Source: Paludisphaera rhizosphaerae (GTDB lineage: Bacteria; Planctomycetota; Planctomycetia; Isosphaerales; Isosphaeraceae). Taken from it: DNA of 64,000 nt. The notes beneath the pieces are model-generated. The model had not been told where the DNA came from. It did no database searches and saw only the letters and a list, made by a program, of their open reading frames with translations. Made by a program: the position numbers and the translations under genes. The stretch lies in NCBI RefSeq assembly GCF_011065895.1, contig NZ_JAALCR010000020.1, forward strand, positions 62,001-126,000, given 5' to 3'. Below are positions 27,228 to 36,463 of this stretch, piece by piece. Numbering within the stretch: the first letter of the stretch is position 1; each line of letters opens with the position of its first letter.

Positions 27228-28190
27228 ATGCAGAGTTTCTGGTCCAACAAGAGAGTGACCGTTACGGGAGGGGCGGGCTTTCTGGGGCGACACCTGGTGA
27301 GTCGGCTCGAGGGCTATGGCGCTCAAGTTTACGTACCACGTCGTCGCGACTACGACCTGACGACCCTCGACGCGTCGCTCCGGTGCCTGTTGGAACACCC
27401 CTGCGACGTGCTCTTCCATGCGGCCGCATACTACGGCGGGATCGGCATCAACCAGACCCAGCCTGCAACGCTCTACTACACCAACCTCGTCATGGGCGCG
27501 AACCTCATGGAGGCCGCGCGCCTGGCGAAGGTTGGAAAGTTCATCGCGATCGGGACGGCATGCAGCTACCCGGGGTATCTTGAAGGCCTCCTGAATGAGG
27601 AGGACCTTTGGGCTGGCCCCTGTCATGCGAGCGTCGTTAATTACGGCCTGACGAAGAAGATGATGGCCGTGCAGGGGTTGGCCTATAAGAGGCAATACGG
27701 GCTCGATTCCATCCACCTCATCCTGACGAACCTCTACGGCCCGGGAGACAGCTACAACCCTGACAGATCCCACGTCGTCGCGGCCTTGGTCCGTAAGTTC
27801 GTCGAAGCGGAGCAGGCGGGCGCGCCAAGCGTCGAGATTTGGGGCACGGGCAAGCCGGTCCGAGAGTTCATCTACGTCGAGGATTGCGCGGAGGCGATCC
27901 TCCTGGCGGCGGAGCACTACTCGGACGTCGCGACGCCCTTGAACATCGGCACCGGCGTCGGGACCTCGATCAAGGAGCTTGCCGAGGCCGTCCACGCGGC
28001 CTCCGGCTTCCGCGGCAAGCTCACCTGGAGCGTCGACAAGCCAGATGGAGCGGCATTCAAGGTTCTGGACATCTCCCGGATGAAATCGGCTCTGGAAGGT
28101 TGGTCGGCGCCGACGGGGCTCGCGGACGGACTTGGGAAGACGATCGCCTGGTACAGGGCTAATAAGGCCCAGGCGGATGAAAAATGGTGA
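27228..28190 (+). CDS. GDP-L-fucose synthase-like SDR
   Basis: 320 residues; the ATG at 27228 with GGAGG (27218-27222) is preferred over a GTG two codons earlier. The features are GGAGFLG at 14-20, HAAAYYGGIGINQTQPA, SYPGYLEGLLNEEDL, YGLTK (Tyr139/Lys143), LTNLYGPGDSYNP and VREFIYVEDCAEA. These track the GDP-4-keto-6-deoxymannose epimerase/reductase (Fcl/WcaG) family closely. No GDP-mannose dehydratase is in the window, so the final sugar is inferred at best. The stop overlaps the acetyltransferase start by 7 bp. Confidence 0.85.
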   Translation: MQSFWSNKRVTVTGGAGFLGRHLVSRLEGYGAQVYVPRRRDYDLTTLDASLRCLLEHPCDVLFHAAAYYGGIGINQTQPATLYYTNLVMGANLMEAARLAKVGKFIAIGTACSYPGYLEGLLNEEDLWAGPCHASVVNYGLTKKMMAVQGLAYKRQYGLDSIHLILTNLYGPGDSYNPDRSHVVAALVRKFVEAEQAGAPSVEIWGTGKPVREFIYVEDCAEAILLAAEHYSDVATPLNIGTGVGTSIKELAEAVHAASGFRGKLTWSVDKPDGAAFKVLDISRMKSALEGWSAPTGLADGLGKTIAWYRANKAQADEKW

Positions 28191-28852
28191 ACGCCGGCGT
28201 TTCGCATCCGGAGATTGCAAACGGGGTCCATCAGACCGAAGCTACCGCGGCGCGCCCCCCGATCCGGTTGAGCAAGCTGCCGAAGAATCTATCCCCGCGC
28301 ACCAAGCCCGTCTGGTTTGAGGCCGTCTGGATGCTTACCGAGGCTTTGCTCGTTAGCAATCCCCTGCAGATCTCCTCAGGACTGAGGGTGGCCGTACTCC
28401 GCCTCTTCGGAGCGAAAATCGGCGTCGAGACGCTGATCAGAGACGTCCGAGTCAAATATCCGTGGAAGTTGGAGGTCGGCGATCGTTGCTGGATCGGCGA
28501 GCGAGTTTGGTTTCACAACCAGGACCATTTGACCATAGGCTGCGATTCGGTTGTCTCCCAAGAGACGTTCATCACGACGGGATCGCACGACATCGCGGAG
28601 ACGATGCATCTCGTCACGAAGCCGGTTCGCATTGGCGACGGAGTCTGGATCACGTCGCGTTGCATCGTGCAGATGGGCGTGACCATCGGCGACAACGCGA
28701 TCGTGACGCCAGGCAGCGTCGTCCATCGATCCTTGGCGTCAGGTGGAATCTACGGCGGAAACCCGGCGACCTTCAAACGGAATCGCTGGGTCGAAAACCC
28801 CGAACGAGACCTCGTCAGTCAAATGGGAAATCCCGAGGCCGCCCCCTTATGA
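28184..28852 (+). CDS. WcaF-like hexapeptide-repeat acetyltransferase
   Basis: 222 residues. After a 70-residue N-terminal segment, a left-handed beta-helix is visible as imperfect hexapeptides (IGVETLIRDVRVKYPWKLEVGD; IGDGVWITSRCIVQMGVTIGDNAIVTPGSVV). It closes with the YGGNPA motif typical of WcaF/NodL acetyltransferases. The likely role is O-acetylation of a sugar in the repeat unit, using acetyl-CoA in the cytoplasm. Start and stop overlap both neighbours, so coupled translation is expected. Confidence 0.88.
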   Translation: MVNAGVSHPEIANGVHQTEATAARPPIRLSKLPKNLSPRTKPVWFEAVWMLTEALLVSNPLQISSGLRVAVLRLFGAKIGVETLIRDVRVKYPWKLEVGDRCWIGERVWFHNQDHLTIGCDSVVSQETFITTGSHDIAETMHLVTKPVRIGDGVWITSRCIVQMGVTIGDNAIVTPGSVVHRSLASGGIYGGNPATFKRNRWVENPERDLVSQMGNPEAAPL

Positions 28853-31140
28853 AGTCAGTTCCCTCGAGCCGACGTAACGCAACCGATCTCGACGCCTCGC
28901 TTACGGTGTACGCCGATCTTAAGCGAGTGTGCCGGATCGCGGGATTCCACTGGCCGCTGATCGCGACCGCGTGCGCCGTCGGGATTGCTCTGGCTCTCGC
29001 CTACCTGGCGACGACACCGAAGACCTTCCGCGCCACGGCTCGGCTGCTGCTCACCCCGGAAGGGGGCAGGCCATTGATTATCGCCCAGAACGTTGAACGG
29101 GCAGGTAGCCCGACTCCGGATCGCGAGGACTTCCTGCCGACTCAGATGGCCTTGATCTCCAGCCCCCTCATCGTGAATCGAGCGATTGCGGCGCTCGGTC
29201 CGACGGCGCTGCCGACGATCCGCGCCTCGGCAGAGGATCGCGAAGGTGAATTGGCGGCGCAGGTGATCGAGAGGATTCGGGTTTCCCGGCCAGATCGAAT
29301 GGCGAACATCGTCGGCGTCAGTTGCGATGCAGGATCGGCCGAAGAGGCCACTCGACTCGTCGAGGCGGTGGTCGAGGCCTATCGCGAATCCCTCCTGCGA
29401 GACATGCATCAGCAGGGGAACTCCCGTCTGATCGAACACATCCTGAAAGCCCAGGCCGCGCTGAAGGGCGAGATCGACGCTTCGGAGCACAAGTACCTGG
29501 ACTTCCGAAAGTCCCACCCCGATCTAGCCGCGACGAAGGAAGGACGCCCCCTGGGGGAATTGCGTCTCGAGAGTTGGGGACGCGCCGCCAACGACGCAAT
29601 GGTCAAGGCGGTCCGGCTGCGTTCGCAGTTGGACATCGCTCGGAAGCTCGCAGGCGAGGGCATGGCTTTATGGGCCATCCTTCACGCGATGGGCGAGTTA
29701 GGGGGGGAATCGGGAGAGCTTTTGAAGCTTCTCGGACCGGGAGCGGCTCAAGGCGTCGGAAACGACTATCTCCACCAACTCGCCCTCGAACGGGAGAAGT
29801 TGGTCGAGAATTATGGGCCGAAATACTCGAAGGTCGTCGACCTCGACCAGCGGATTGCACAACTTCGTCAGCGAATCGAAGGGCCGGAGACGCGGGGAAG
29901 CCGAAACGAGACGGCGGACCTTATTCGCGCGATGGAGAGATCGCTGGCATCCGTGGAGGCGTTGCAAACCGAGTGCGAGAAGCGCCTCTCCGCTGACCAG
30001 GCCGAAGCCGATTCTCGTGAGATCAACCTGCTTACGGAACAGAGCCTTCGGGAGACGTTGACTCATCAACGGTCGCTCCTGAACAATCTGACGGATCAAC
30101 TCGAGCAGGCCCAACTCACGAACGACTACGACGGCGCGAGCCTGCAGGTCATCGAGCCTGCCCGAAGCTTGGCGGTCCCGGTCCATCCGAAGTCTGGGTT
30201 GACCCTGGCGATCGGTCTGGCTGCTGGTTCTTGCCTCGGACTGGCGATCGCCCTGTCCATCGAGCTCTTCGACGACCGCACCAGAACGCTCGCCGAGATC
30301 GAGGATATTCTGAAGTACGAGATTCTCGGCCGGATTCCCTGCTTCAAGCGTGACGGTCCCGAATCCCTCCTCGGACTTAGGCATGAAGGGGATGTCACTG
30401 GGGCGTTCCGTGGGCTCAGGGCGAACCTGGAGTTATTCCGCCGCGACTCCGGGGCGACCGTCTTTCTCGTAACGAGCCTTGATCCAGGTGAATCGAGCTG
30501 CTTGGTTGCAGCCGAGCTCGCCGCCGGTCTGACCCGGTCTCGCCGCAAAATCCTCGTGGTCGACGCCGACTCGAGACGGCCTAAGATCGAGATGGATCAC
30601 GACGTCGAATCGGACCGGTGTCTGGTCGGCGCGCTTCGGAACGCACTTCCACTGTCGCAGGTCGTCAGGCGGTCGTCCCCTGCCTCCTTCGACGTCGTCC
30701 TCACCGGGAAGGTCGACGAGGATTTCGTCGACCTGGTCGTCGGCGGGGAGATGAATCGAATCATCCAGGAAGCTCGACATGAATATGATGTCGTCATGAT
30801 CGTGGCCTCTTGTTTGACGTCGATCGAGTCCACCATCGTCCTGGAACACGCCGACGCAACGGTTTTCGTCCTGGAGGGCCAAAGGCCCCGTCGCGACGAC
30901 CTCCGTCGCTGTCGCGACGTCCTTCAGGGATCGGGACGGCCGGTGTTCGGCGTCGTCCTCGAATCGAAGCCCTTCAAGGCCGCCACAGCCTCGGCGCAAG
31001 CATTGCCGGCCAGGCAGAAGGAGGAGTCCGGAAAGGAGTCGGACGAGTTTGAGAGAGACGATTCACATCGCATGGGCGGATTGCGACGGAAGTCGGCCGA
31101 GCCGCCTTTCGGAGGCTCGGCTCCTTCACTCACCGCTTGA
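28849..31140 (+). CDS. Wzc/GumC-like polysaccharide chain-length protein with degenerate kinase domain
   Basis: 763 residues. A Wzz domain with two membrane helices (about 37-58 and 445-467) flanks a long periplasmic coiled coil. The C-terminal part follows the bacterial tyrosine-kinase fold: VTSLDPGE...LAAELA and the Walker A' VVDADSRRP (about 570-578). The P-loop itself reads GESSC at 547-551 instead of GEGKST, lacking the Lys-Ser/Thr needed for ATP. No Tyr cluster is present in the tail, which is instead charged. Known Wzc proteins autophosphorylate to control polymer length; this one probably acts without kinase activity. Confidence 0.88.
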   Translation: MKSVPSSRRNATDLDASLTVYADLKRVCRIAGFHWPLIATACAVGIALALAYLATTPKTFRATARLLLTPEGGRPLIIAQNVERAGSPTPDREDFLPTQMALISSPLIVNRAIAALGPTALPTIRASAEDREGELAAQVIERIRVSRPDRMANIVGVSCDAGSAEEATRLVEAVVEAYRESLLRDMHQQGNSRLIEHILKAQAALKGEIDASEHKYLDFRKSHPDLAATKEGRPLGELRLESWGRAANDAMVKAVRLRSQLDIARKLAGEGMALWAILHAMGELGGESGELLKLLGPGAAQGVGNDYLHQLALEREKLVENYGPKYSKVVDLDQRIAQLRQRIEGPETRGSRNETADLIRAMERSLASVEALQTECEKRLSADQAEADSREINLLTEQSLRETLTHQRSLLNNLTDQLEQAQLTNDYDGASLQVIEPARSLAVPVHPKSGLTLAIGLAAGSCLGLAIALSIELFDDRTRTLAEIEDILKYEILGRIPCFKRDGPESLLGLRHEGDVTGAFRGLRANLELFRRDSGATVFLVTSLDPGESSCLVAAELAAGLTRSRRKILVVDADSRRPKIEMDHDVESDRCLVGALRNALPLSQVVRRSSPASFDVVLTGKVDEDFVDLVVGGEMNRIIQEARHEYDVVMIVASCLTSIESTIVLEHADATVFVLEGQRPRRDDLRRCRDVLQGSGRPVFGVVLESKPFKAATASAQALPARQKEESGKESDEFERDDSHRMGGLRRKSAEPPFGGSAPSLTA

Positions 31141-31166
31141 TTCGTAAGGTCGATGAGGATTCCGAA

Positions 31167-32072
31167 ATGTCGAGAGCATGGCACTACGTCATCCTGAGCT
31201 TAGCGGTTTCGCCCCTCGTTGCGCTCTCCAACTCCGGACAGGCGGGCGAGCTGGGCGACGTCCCCGACGTGGTCGTCCCCTATTGCAAGATTGATTTCGT
31301 CCAAAAGACGCTGGTCGGCTCCAATGAGTCGGGCCTTTTGCAGCGGGTGACGGTGCGGCGAGGAGACCGGGTCGAAGCCGGGCAGGTCCTCGCCAATTTG
31401 GCCGACGGCGAACTCCGCGCCGAACTTGAACTCCGTACCGCCGAGGCGAAGAGCGACGTCGAGGTCCGCCTGAGTTCGATCGAACAGAAGCGAGCGGCCT
31501 ACAGGCTCAGTACGTCGTCGATGCTCCAGCGTCGCAACGCTTCCTCCGTCGAACAACTTGAACTGGATCGAATGGATGCCGAGATCGCTGGTTTGGCCGT
31601 CGAGCAGGCCGAGACTCGACGGCATTTGGCCAGGCTTCAGCAGGCCAAGGTCGAGGCGATGGTGCGTGCCAGACAGATCGTCAGTCCCCACGCCGGGACT
31701 GTCGCCGAAGTCTTGAAGCGTGAGGGGGAGTCGCTTCAGGTTGGTGAGCCCGTACTTCGGATCGTGAATACAGAATTGCTGGAGGTCGTTGGTCGACTCG
31801 ACGTCGGCGAACGCTGGAAGGTCAAGACCGGGATGGCCGTCCGCATCCATGTCGTCGTCAAGGGGGCTTCTCTTCCGCTGGAGGACGACGAATTCCACGG
31901 CAAGGTTTCTCACCTCGGGGCTGAGATTGAGGCGTCGACCCAAACCTGCGAGGTGATCGCCGAGGTCGCAGACCCCAATCATTCGCTACTCGCAGGCCTG
32001 GAAGCCACCATGGAGATCTCTACAAACCCCAGGATGGCATCCACGCCCGATCCACGCTCCTCGGCACCATGA
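31167..32072 (+). CDS. HlyD-like periplasmic adaptor in the polysaccharide locus
   Basis: 301 residues from the ATG at 31167 (GAGGA 7 bp upstream); a TTG at 31137 is less likely. A signal peptide (about 1-27) precedes a biotinyl-lipoyl half (VTVRRGDRVEAGQVLANL), a coiled-coil hairpin (about 80-165), the second half (IVSPHAGTVAEVLKREGESLQVGEPVL) and a barrel domain with STQTCEVIAEV. No ABC or RND pump gene is next to it, so it is an orphan adaptor. In the locus it could take the place of an outer-membrane export connector. Inference only. Confidence 0.85.
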   Translation: MSRAWHYVILSLAVSPLVALSNSGQAGELGDVPDVVVPYCKIDFVQKTLVGSNESGLLQRVTVRRGDRVEAGQVLANLADGELRAELELRTAEAKSDVEVRLSSIEQKRAAYRLSTSSMLQRRNASSVEQLELDRMDAEIAGLAVEQAETRRHLARLQQAKVEAMVRARQIVSPHAGTVAEVLKREGESLQVGEPVLRIVNTELLEVVGRLDVGERWKVKTGMAVRIHVVVKGASLPLEDDEFHGKVSHLGAEIEASTQTCEVIAEVADPNHSLLAGLEATMEISTNPRMASTPDPRSSAP

Positions 32073-32197
32073 AGTCTTTGGCGCATCGAGGACTTTGTTA
32101 GGACGGATCGAATCAGCAGGCTCCCCTTACCTCCGCATCGCCAGCCGCAGCCGGTCCGACTCGCCTTACAAGCCAGGCTCGAAGTCAGGAAGCACCA

Positions 32198-33376
32198 ATG
32201 AAGCCACGTGTCGTGTCGCTCGCTCCAATGTGTCTCGACCCAGCTCACGACGGAGCCAGCCTGCGCGTCATTGAAGTTGCACGGGCGTTCCGAGATTTGG
32301 GGCATCCCGCGACCGTCATCGGTCGGGATTTTCTTTTGGAACTGGCTCCGGATGGAGGCGCGAAGTCGTCGCGCATCGAAGCACGCTGGCCCGGGCGGTC
32401 CGAAGCGGTCGTCCGGGGGTTGCTGACGTCCGGACACTACAACGAAATCAAGCACACGAGCCCGACGTGGCGTCAGGCCGTACGAGCCTACCTCCGCGAC
32501 CACGATCACGACATTGTCATCATCCACATGCTTTGGATGATCGATCTGTTGTCCGACCTCTCAGCCGCCAAGGTGATCGCCCTCGAGACGCACAACTCCG
32601 AATGGAGACTCTACGACCGCTATCTCGACCAGTCACGCAACCCTTTGGTGCGGCGTTTGACGAATACCTCGCGACGACGCCTCGACGAAGTCATGGTGGG
32701 CCTCCCGAAGGACGTGATCCTGGTTCACATTTCCGAGGCCGACCTCCTCGATCATCGCGAACGTCGCCCCGACCTGCGACACCTTCTCGTCCCGAGCGGT
32801 TGCGAGAGCCTTCCGAGAAAAAACGCTCCTGACTATTCCGTTTCCCGGAAGCGGATGATCTTTTTTGGGAACCTCGCCAACAAAATGAATAACGATGCGC
32901 TGGGGGGATTCGCTGAAGAGTTCTGGCCTATCCTTCGCGATGTCGCCGACTTCACCGTCGCGGGCTCGAACCCCTCCGCGACGGTCGTTGAGCTGTGTCG
33001 CTGTCACGGTTGGGAACTCGTGCCCGACTTCACGGATGAGGCAAAGGTCGATCTCTACGAGCGATCTCACTTCGCGATCCTGCCGTTCCGTTACGGGGTC
33101 GGTAGCAAGCTCAAGATGCTCGACGCCTGCGGCCACGGGATTCCTGTTCTCACGACCCGGGCGGGCAACTGCGGCGGCCTCAACCTTCCACCGTTCGTCA
33201 CCGTGGCCGATTCTCCGGAGGTCTGGAGACGGGTCATCGTCGACACCCGATCGTTCGACCCCTCCTGGAGTCGAGCGGCTGATGACTTCGCCTCGGCTCA
33301 CAGCCAGACGGAAGCCCTCGCGCCACTGATCCAGGAGATCGAGGACCGGATCGCGACGAGGGCTCCTGTATCATGA
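32198..33376 (+). CDS. Glycosyltransferase, GT4-like
   Basis: 392 residues; AGGAAG upstream supports the start at 32198. GT-B fold: N-terminal acceptor domain beginning RVVSLAPMCLDPAHDGASLRV, and a C-terminal donor domain with MIFFGNLANKMNNDAL, HFAILPFRYGVGSKLKMLDACGHGIPVLTT, where the GxGxK/Glu-like region contacts the nucleotide sugar. Cytoplasmic, no membrane segment. The 125 bp upstream (32073-32197) show no gene. The stop overlaps the flippase start (ATGA at 33373-33376). Confidence 0.87.
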   Translation: MKPRVVSLAPMCLDPAHDGASLRVIEVARAFRDLGHPATVIGRDFLLELAPDGGAKSSRIEARWPGRSEAVVRGLLTSGHYNEIKHTSPTWRQAVRAYLRDHDHDIVIIHMLWMIDLLSDLSAAKVIALETHNSEWRLYDRYLDQSRNPLVRRLTNTSRRRLDEVMVGLPKDVILVHISEADLLDHRERRPDLRHLLVPSGCESLPRKNAPDYSVSRKRMIFFGNLANKMNNDALGGFAEEFWPILRDVADFTVAGSNPSATVVELCRCHGWELVPDFTDEAKVDLYERSHFAILPFRYGVGSKLKMLDACGHGIPVLTTRAGNCGGLNLPPFVTVADSPEVWRRVIVDTRSFDPSWSRAADDFASAHSQTEALAPLIQEIEDRIATRAPVS

Positions 33377-34806
33377 GTGCTGCGACTGAGACCACCGGTG
33401 TGATGGATCGAAGCCCGTCCACGACGACATTCAGCCGTACCGGGGCGATGTTGTTGGCATCGTCCCTCGGCCTCCTGGGTCGCGTTGGCGGTTCGGCGGC
33501 CACGCTCGTGTCCACCGTCCTCCTGTCAAGGATGTTGACGACGGCCGAATTCGGCGAGTACGTGCTCGTCCTGACGGTCGTCCTGATCGGCAGCATCCTC
33601 GGGGCGCTGAGCATGGGCGAGGCGATCCTTCGATTCGTCGGGGTCCGTCTGGGCATGGCCGATTCCGATGAGGCGTGGAGCGCGTGCCGCAAAGGACTTC
33701 TGATAGCGACAATTGGGCTGGTTGCAGTCGGCGTGGGCTATATGGCCGGTTATGAGACGATCCGTCGTCTCATCCCGGGCCTGCCCTTGGGACGGACCAA
33801 CGCTGCCTGGGCGGCCCTCTGGATGATCTCGTCCGGGATTGGTCTGGTCCTAAGCTGCGCCCTCCGAGCGTTCGATCGGATCATGCTGGGCACTCTGGTC
33901 GAGATCACCCTGTACCGGGTCGGGCTGGTCGTCATCCTCGCTGCCATGTGGGCGGTCGGTGCAACGTCCCTGACGAGCGCGATTGCGGCGTCGGCGCTCG
34001 TGGCCTCGATCGTCACCCTCGGGGCGGCCGTCGCGCTCGTGCGGATGGCCCCGCCTCGCGGTCGGATAGCTCACATCGGCCCCAACTCCTGGGAGTTGGT
34101 CCATTTCGCCCTCCCATTGCTAGGCTCAGGGCTTCTCTTTCGCTTCATGAGCGACGCTAGCCTGTGGATGATCTCGGTCTATTGTTCGGCAGACGAGATC
34201 GCGCTCTACGGCGCCGCTTACCGCCTCTGGGTGGTCTTTTCCATTCCACAGGTGGCGGTGAACGCTGCGATCCAGGGACCAATCGCCCGCCTGCAGGCGC
34301 AGGGCGACGGCCAGATGCTGGAGCGCCTGATGCGTGGCGCCACGATGACCGCCCTCTGGCCGACGTTCGGGATCACAGTTGTGGTCCTCGGGGCCGGGAG
34401 CTCGATCTTGGGATTCCTCTATGGACCCTACTACGCCGAGGGCGGCACGGTTCTCGTGATCCTCTGCATCGCACAACTCATGTGTACTGCAGTCGGGTCG
34501 AGCGAACAACTCGCGGCGATGAGTGGGCGGCAGTTCGCTGTCCTGATGGCCTCCGTTCCCGCGACGATTGTAAGCCTTGTTCTCTCCGTAGCCTTGATCC
34601 CTCGCTTCGGTCTATCGGGCGGGGCCGTCGCTGCGGGTTGCTCTTCGTTATTGTTCAAAATGATCCTCGCCGCCTATTGCGCTTCGCGACTGGGCGTCCG
34701 GACCTGGTTGCCGCTGGGCCGCGACACGATCGACTCCTTCACCTCGGCTCCGCTTGCGTTGGTCCAGCCCGATCTTCCTCAAAGCTGCTCTGACGAGGTT
34801 CCATGA
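33373..34806 (+). CDS. Polysaccharide flippase (Wzx-like, MOP superfamily)
   Basis: 477 residues with about twelve to fourteen hydrophobic segments, starting with MLLASSLGLLGRVGGSAATLVSTVLLSRML, the usual Wzx opening, and LTTAEFGEYVLVLTVV. It would turn the lipid-linked repeat unit across the inner membrane. No other translocase (ABC type) is present, so the locus follows the Wzx/Wzy route. Translation is coupled at both ends: ATGA with the upstream transferase and ATGA with the next gene. Confidence 0.9.
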   Translation: MSAATETTGVMDRSPSTTTFSRTGAMLLASSLGLLGRVGGSAATLVSTVLLSRMLTTAEFGEYVLVLTVVLIGSILGALSMGEAILRFVGVRLGMADSDEAWSACRKGLLIATIGLVAVGVGYMAGYETIRRLIPGLPLGRTNAAWAALWMISSGIGLVLSCALRAFDRIMLGTLVEITLYRVGLVVILAAMWAVGATSLTSAIAASALVASIVTLGAAVALVRMAPPRGRIAHIGPNSWELVHFALPLLGSGLLFRFMSDASLWMISVYCSADEIALYGAAYRLWVVFSIPQVAVNAAIQGPIARLQAQGDGQMLERLMRGATMTALWPTFGITVVVLGAGSSILGFLYGPYYAEGGTVLVILCIAQLMCTAVGSSEQLAAMSGRQFAVLMASVPATIVSLVLSVALIPRFGLSGGAVAAGCSSLLFKMILAAYCASRLGVRTWLPLGRDTIDSFTSAPLALVQPDLPQSCSDEVP

Positions 34807-35756
34807 AGACACGAGAATTCGGTCCCGAGTCGGCAGTCGATCGTGGTAGGGTCGCCGTCGTTACTGGTGCCGACTCCAACTACTTCTGGCTCCTGGAAGG
34901 CGCGGTCGAGTCGCTCCGTTCGGCGAAGGAACGCTACGGATTTGAATTGGTCGTCCTCGACTTCGGCCTCACCGACGAGGAGAAGGCCGTCCTCCACGAC
35001 GTCCACGATGCAAAAGTCGTCACAGCTCCCTGGATTGTCGACGTCCCCGAGCACCACAAAACTCGAAGGAACTTGGCCTTCGGAGCAAGGTGCACTCTTC
35101 CCGACCTCTTGCCGGGGATCGACGTATTTCTCTGGTTCGACAGCGACGGCTGGGTGCAGGACGACGTCTTCTACGAGCGTTACATCGAAGCGGCCTGGGA
35201 AGGTCGCCTTGCGATTGTTCGCGAGGAGGAGGAGGCCTACCCTTTCGACTGGCCGTTGATGAGGTGGAACCTGGGGAACCAAATACTAGGATTCGGACTG
35301 TTCCTGGGGACTCGGGTCTATCTATCGCCGGCCATCAACAATGGTTTTTTCGCGGCCAAGGCCGATCACCCAGTCTGGAAATGCTGGCGTCGTCGGTTCG
35401 AGTCGGCAGTGCGACGGTCGGGCAAGATCATCATGGATCAGCATTCCCTGAAGGCGGCCATCGCACTCGACCGGATCCCCACAACATATCTCGGCGGCGA
35501 ATTGAACTGGATCTGCAGCCGAGGCCGGCCCGTCTATGATCCGGTTCGTAAATGCTTCTGCTTACCCTATCCGCCATACACCAAGATCGCCGTCATGCAC
35601 CTCGCGGGACACGACAAGGATTGTCGACGCCAGTTGATTTGCGTTGACGGCGGTAACTATGAAACGGCGCTGACCTACCGCCAGCGCACCGCTCCTCCTA
35701 CCCGAAGCGTGGCGGAGCCGCTTCCCGTTCCTTCCACCTCTCACCCCCTCAACTAG
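34803..35756 (+). CDS. Probable GT-A type glycosyltransferase
   Basis: 317 residues. A DxD-type metal motif is seen in FLWFDSDGWVQ (Asp113/Asp115), preceded by VTGADSNYFWLLEGAVESLRS and followed by NNGFFAAKADHPVWKCW and a MDQHSLKAAIA segment. This pattern resembles GT8-like or DUF-type GT-A enzymes. A late His (MHLAGHDK) may be the third metal ligand. No membrane segment. It overlaps the flippase gene by 4 bp. The exact family is uncertain. Confidence 0.75.
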   Translation: MKTREFGPESAVDRGRVAVVTGADSNYFWLLEGAVESLRSAKERYGFELVVLDFGLTDEEKAVLHDVHDAKVVTAPWIVDVPEHHKTRRNLAFGARCTLPDLLPGIDVFLWFDSDGWVQDDVFYERYIEAAWEGRLAIVREEEEAYPFDWPLMRWNLGNQILGFGLFLGTRVYLSPAINNGFFAAKADHPVWKCWRRRFESAVRRSGKIIMDQHSLKAAIALDRIPTTYLGGELNWICSRGRPVYDPVRKCFCLPYPPYTKIAVMHLAGHDKDCRRQLICVDGGNYETALTYRQRTAPPTRSVAEPLPVPSTSHPLN

Positions 35757-35803
35757 CCTCTGGTGGACGTCGAAGCACTCAACACCGCGTCGAGGACACC
35801 TAC

Positions 35804-36463
35804 ATGATCGATACCCGCTCCCAGACTTACCGGAGATTCCTGGAAGCCCGAGGCCAGACGATCTACGCGACAGTCTCCGAAACCAGGGAGTTATCCCGAG
35901 AACTCGCCGACGAGGTCGGCCGCATGGATCCCCCAGCCGAGATAATCGTCGGCCTGGCCAACGGCGCCTTACTCATAACGAAAGAGATCTCGGAAACACT
36001 CGGTGTCCCGGGACATATGGTCAAGATCCGACGCAAGGGAAGTCGCTATAAGCAGAAACTAGCAGTCCTGGCGAAACGGTTTAGGATTCCAAAACGGCTC
36101 GTCTTGTGGGGGCCCTTCAAGCCGCTTTGGGTCTTCTTTCAGAATCGTACGAACACACTCGAAACGGCAGGTGAGTCTCTCGGCTTCGATCCGGCCGGCA
36201 AACACGTCTTGATGGTCGACGACTGCGTTGAGACCGGCGCCTCATTCCGGTGCGTTGCAGAGCTTCTGACAGCGGCCGGCGCACTGAGCGTCAGGACCGC
36301 TGTCTTCTGCTGGTCAAAGATGCCGAAGGTTCCGGAGGCTCAATCTCGACCCGACGTCTACCTCCACCGAGAGATCCAATACTACCCCTGGTCGTGCAAT
36401 TCGATCCACACAGATGAGTACCAACGATGGTTGGCGGCCAATCAACTCGAGCTTTGGCAATGA
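35804..36463 (+). CDS. Phosphoribosyltransferase-domain protein
   Basis: 219 residues. The PRPP-binding loop VLMVDDCVETGAS (about 135-147, Asp139/Asp140) and the earlier VGLANGALLITKEIS loop define a type I phosphoribosyltransferase fold. The hood (about 73-128) is not one I know from purine or pyrimidine salvage enzymes. It is translationally coupled to a HAD phosphatase (ATGA). Inside a polysaccharide operon it might make a phosphoribosyl intermediate or a nucleotide donor; no such role is known to me for this pair. Confidence 0.8.
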   Translation: MIDTRSQTYRRFLEARGQTIYATVSETRELSRELADEVGRMDPPAEIIVGLANGALLITKEISETLGVPGHMVKIRRKGSRYKQKLAVLAKRFRIPKRLVLWGPFKPLWVFFQNRTNTLETAGESLGFDPAGKHVLMVDDCVETGASFRCVAELLTAAGALSVRTAVFCWSKMPKVPEAQSRPDVYLHREIQYYPWSCNSIHTDEYQRWLAANQLELWQ

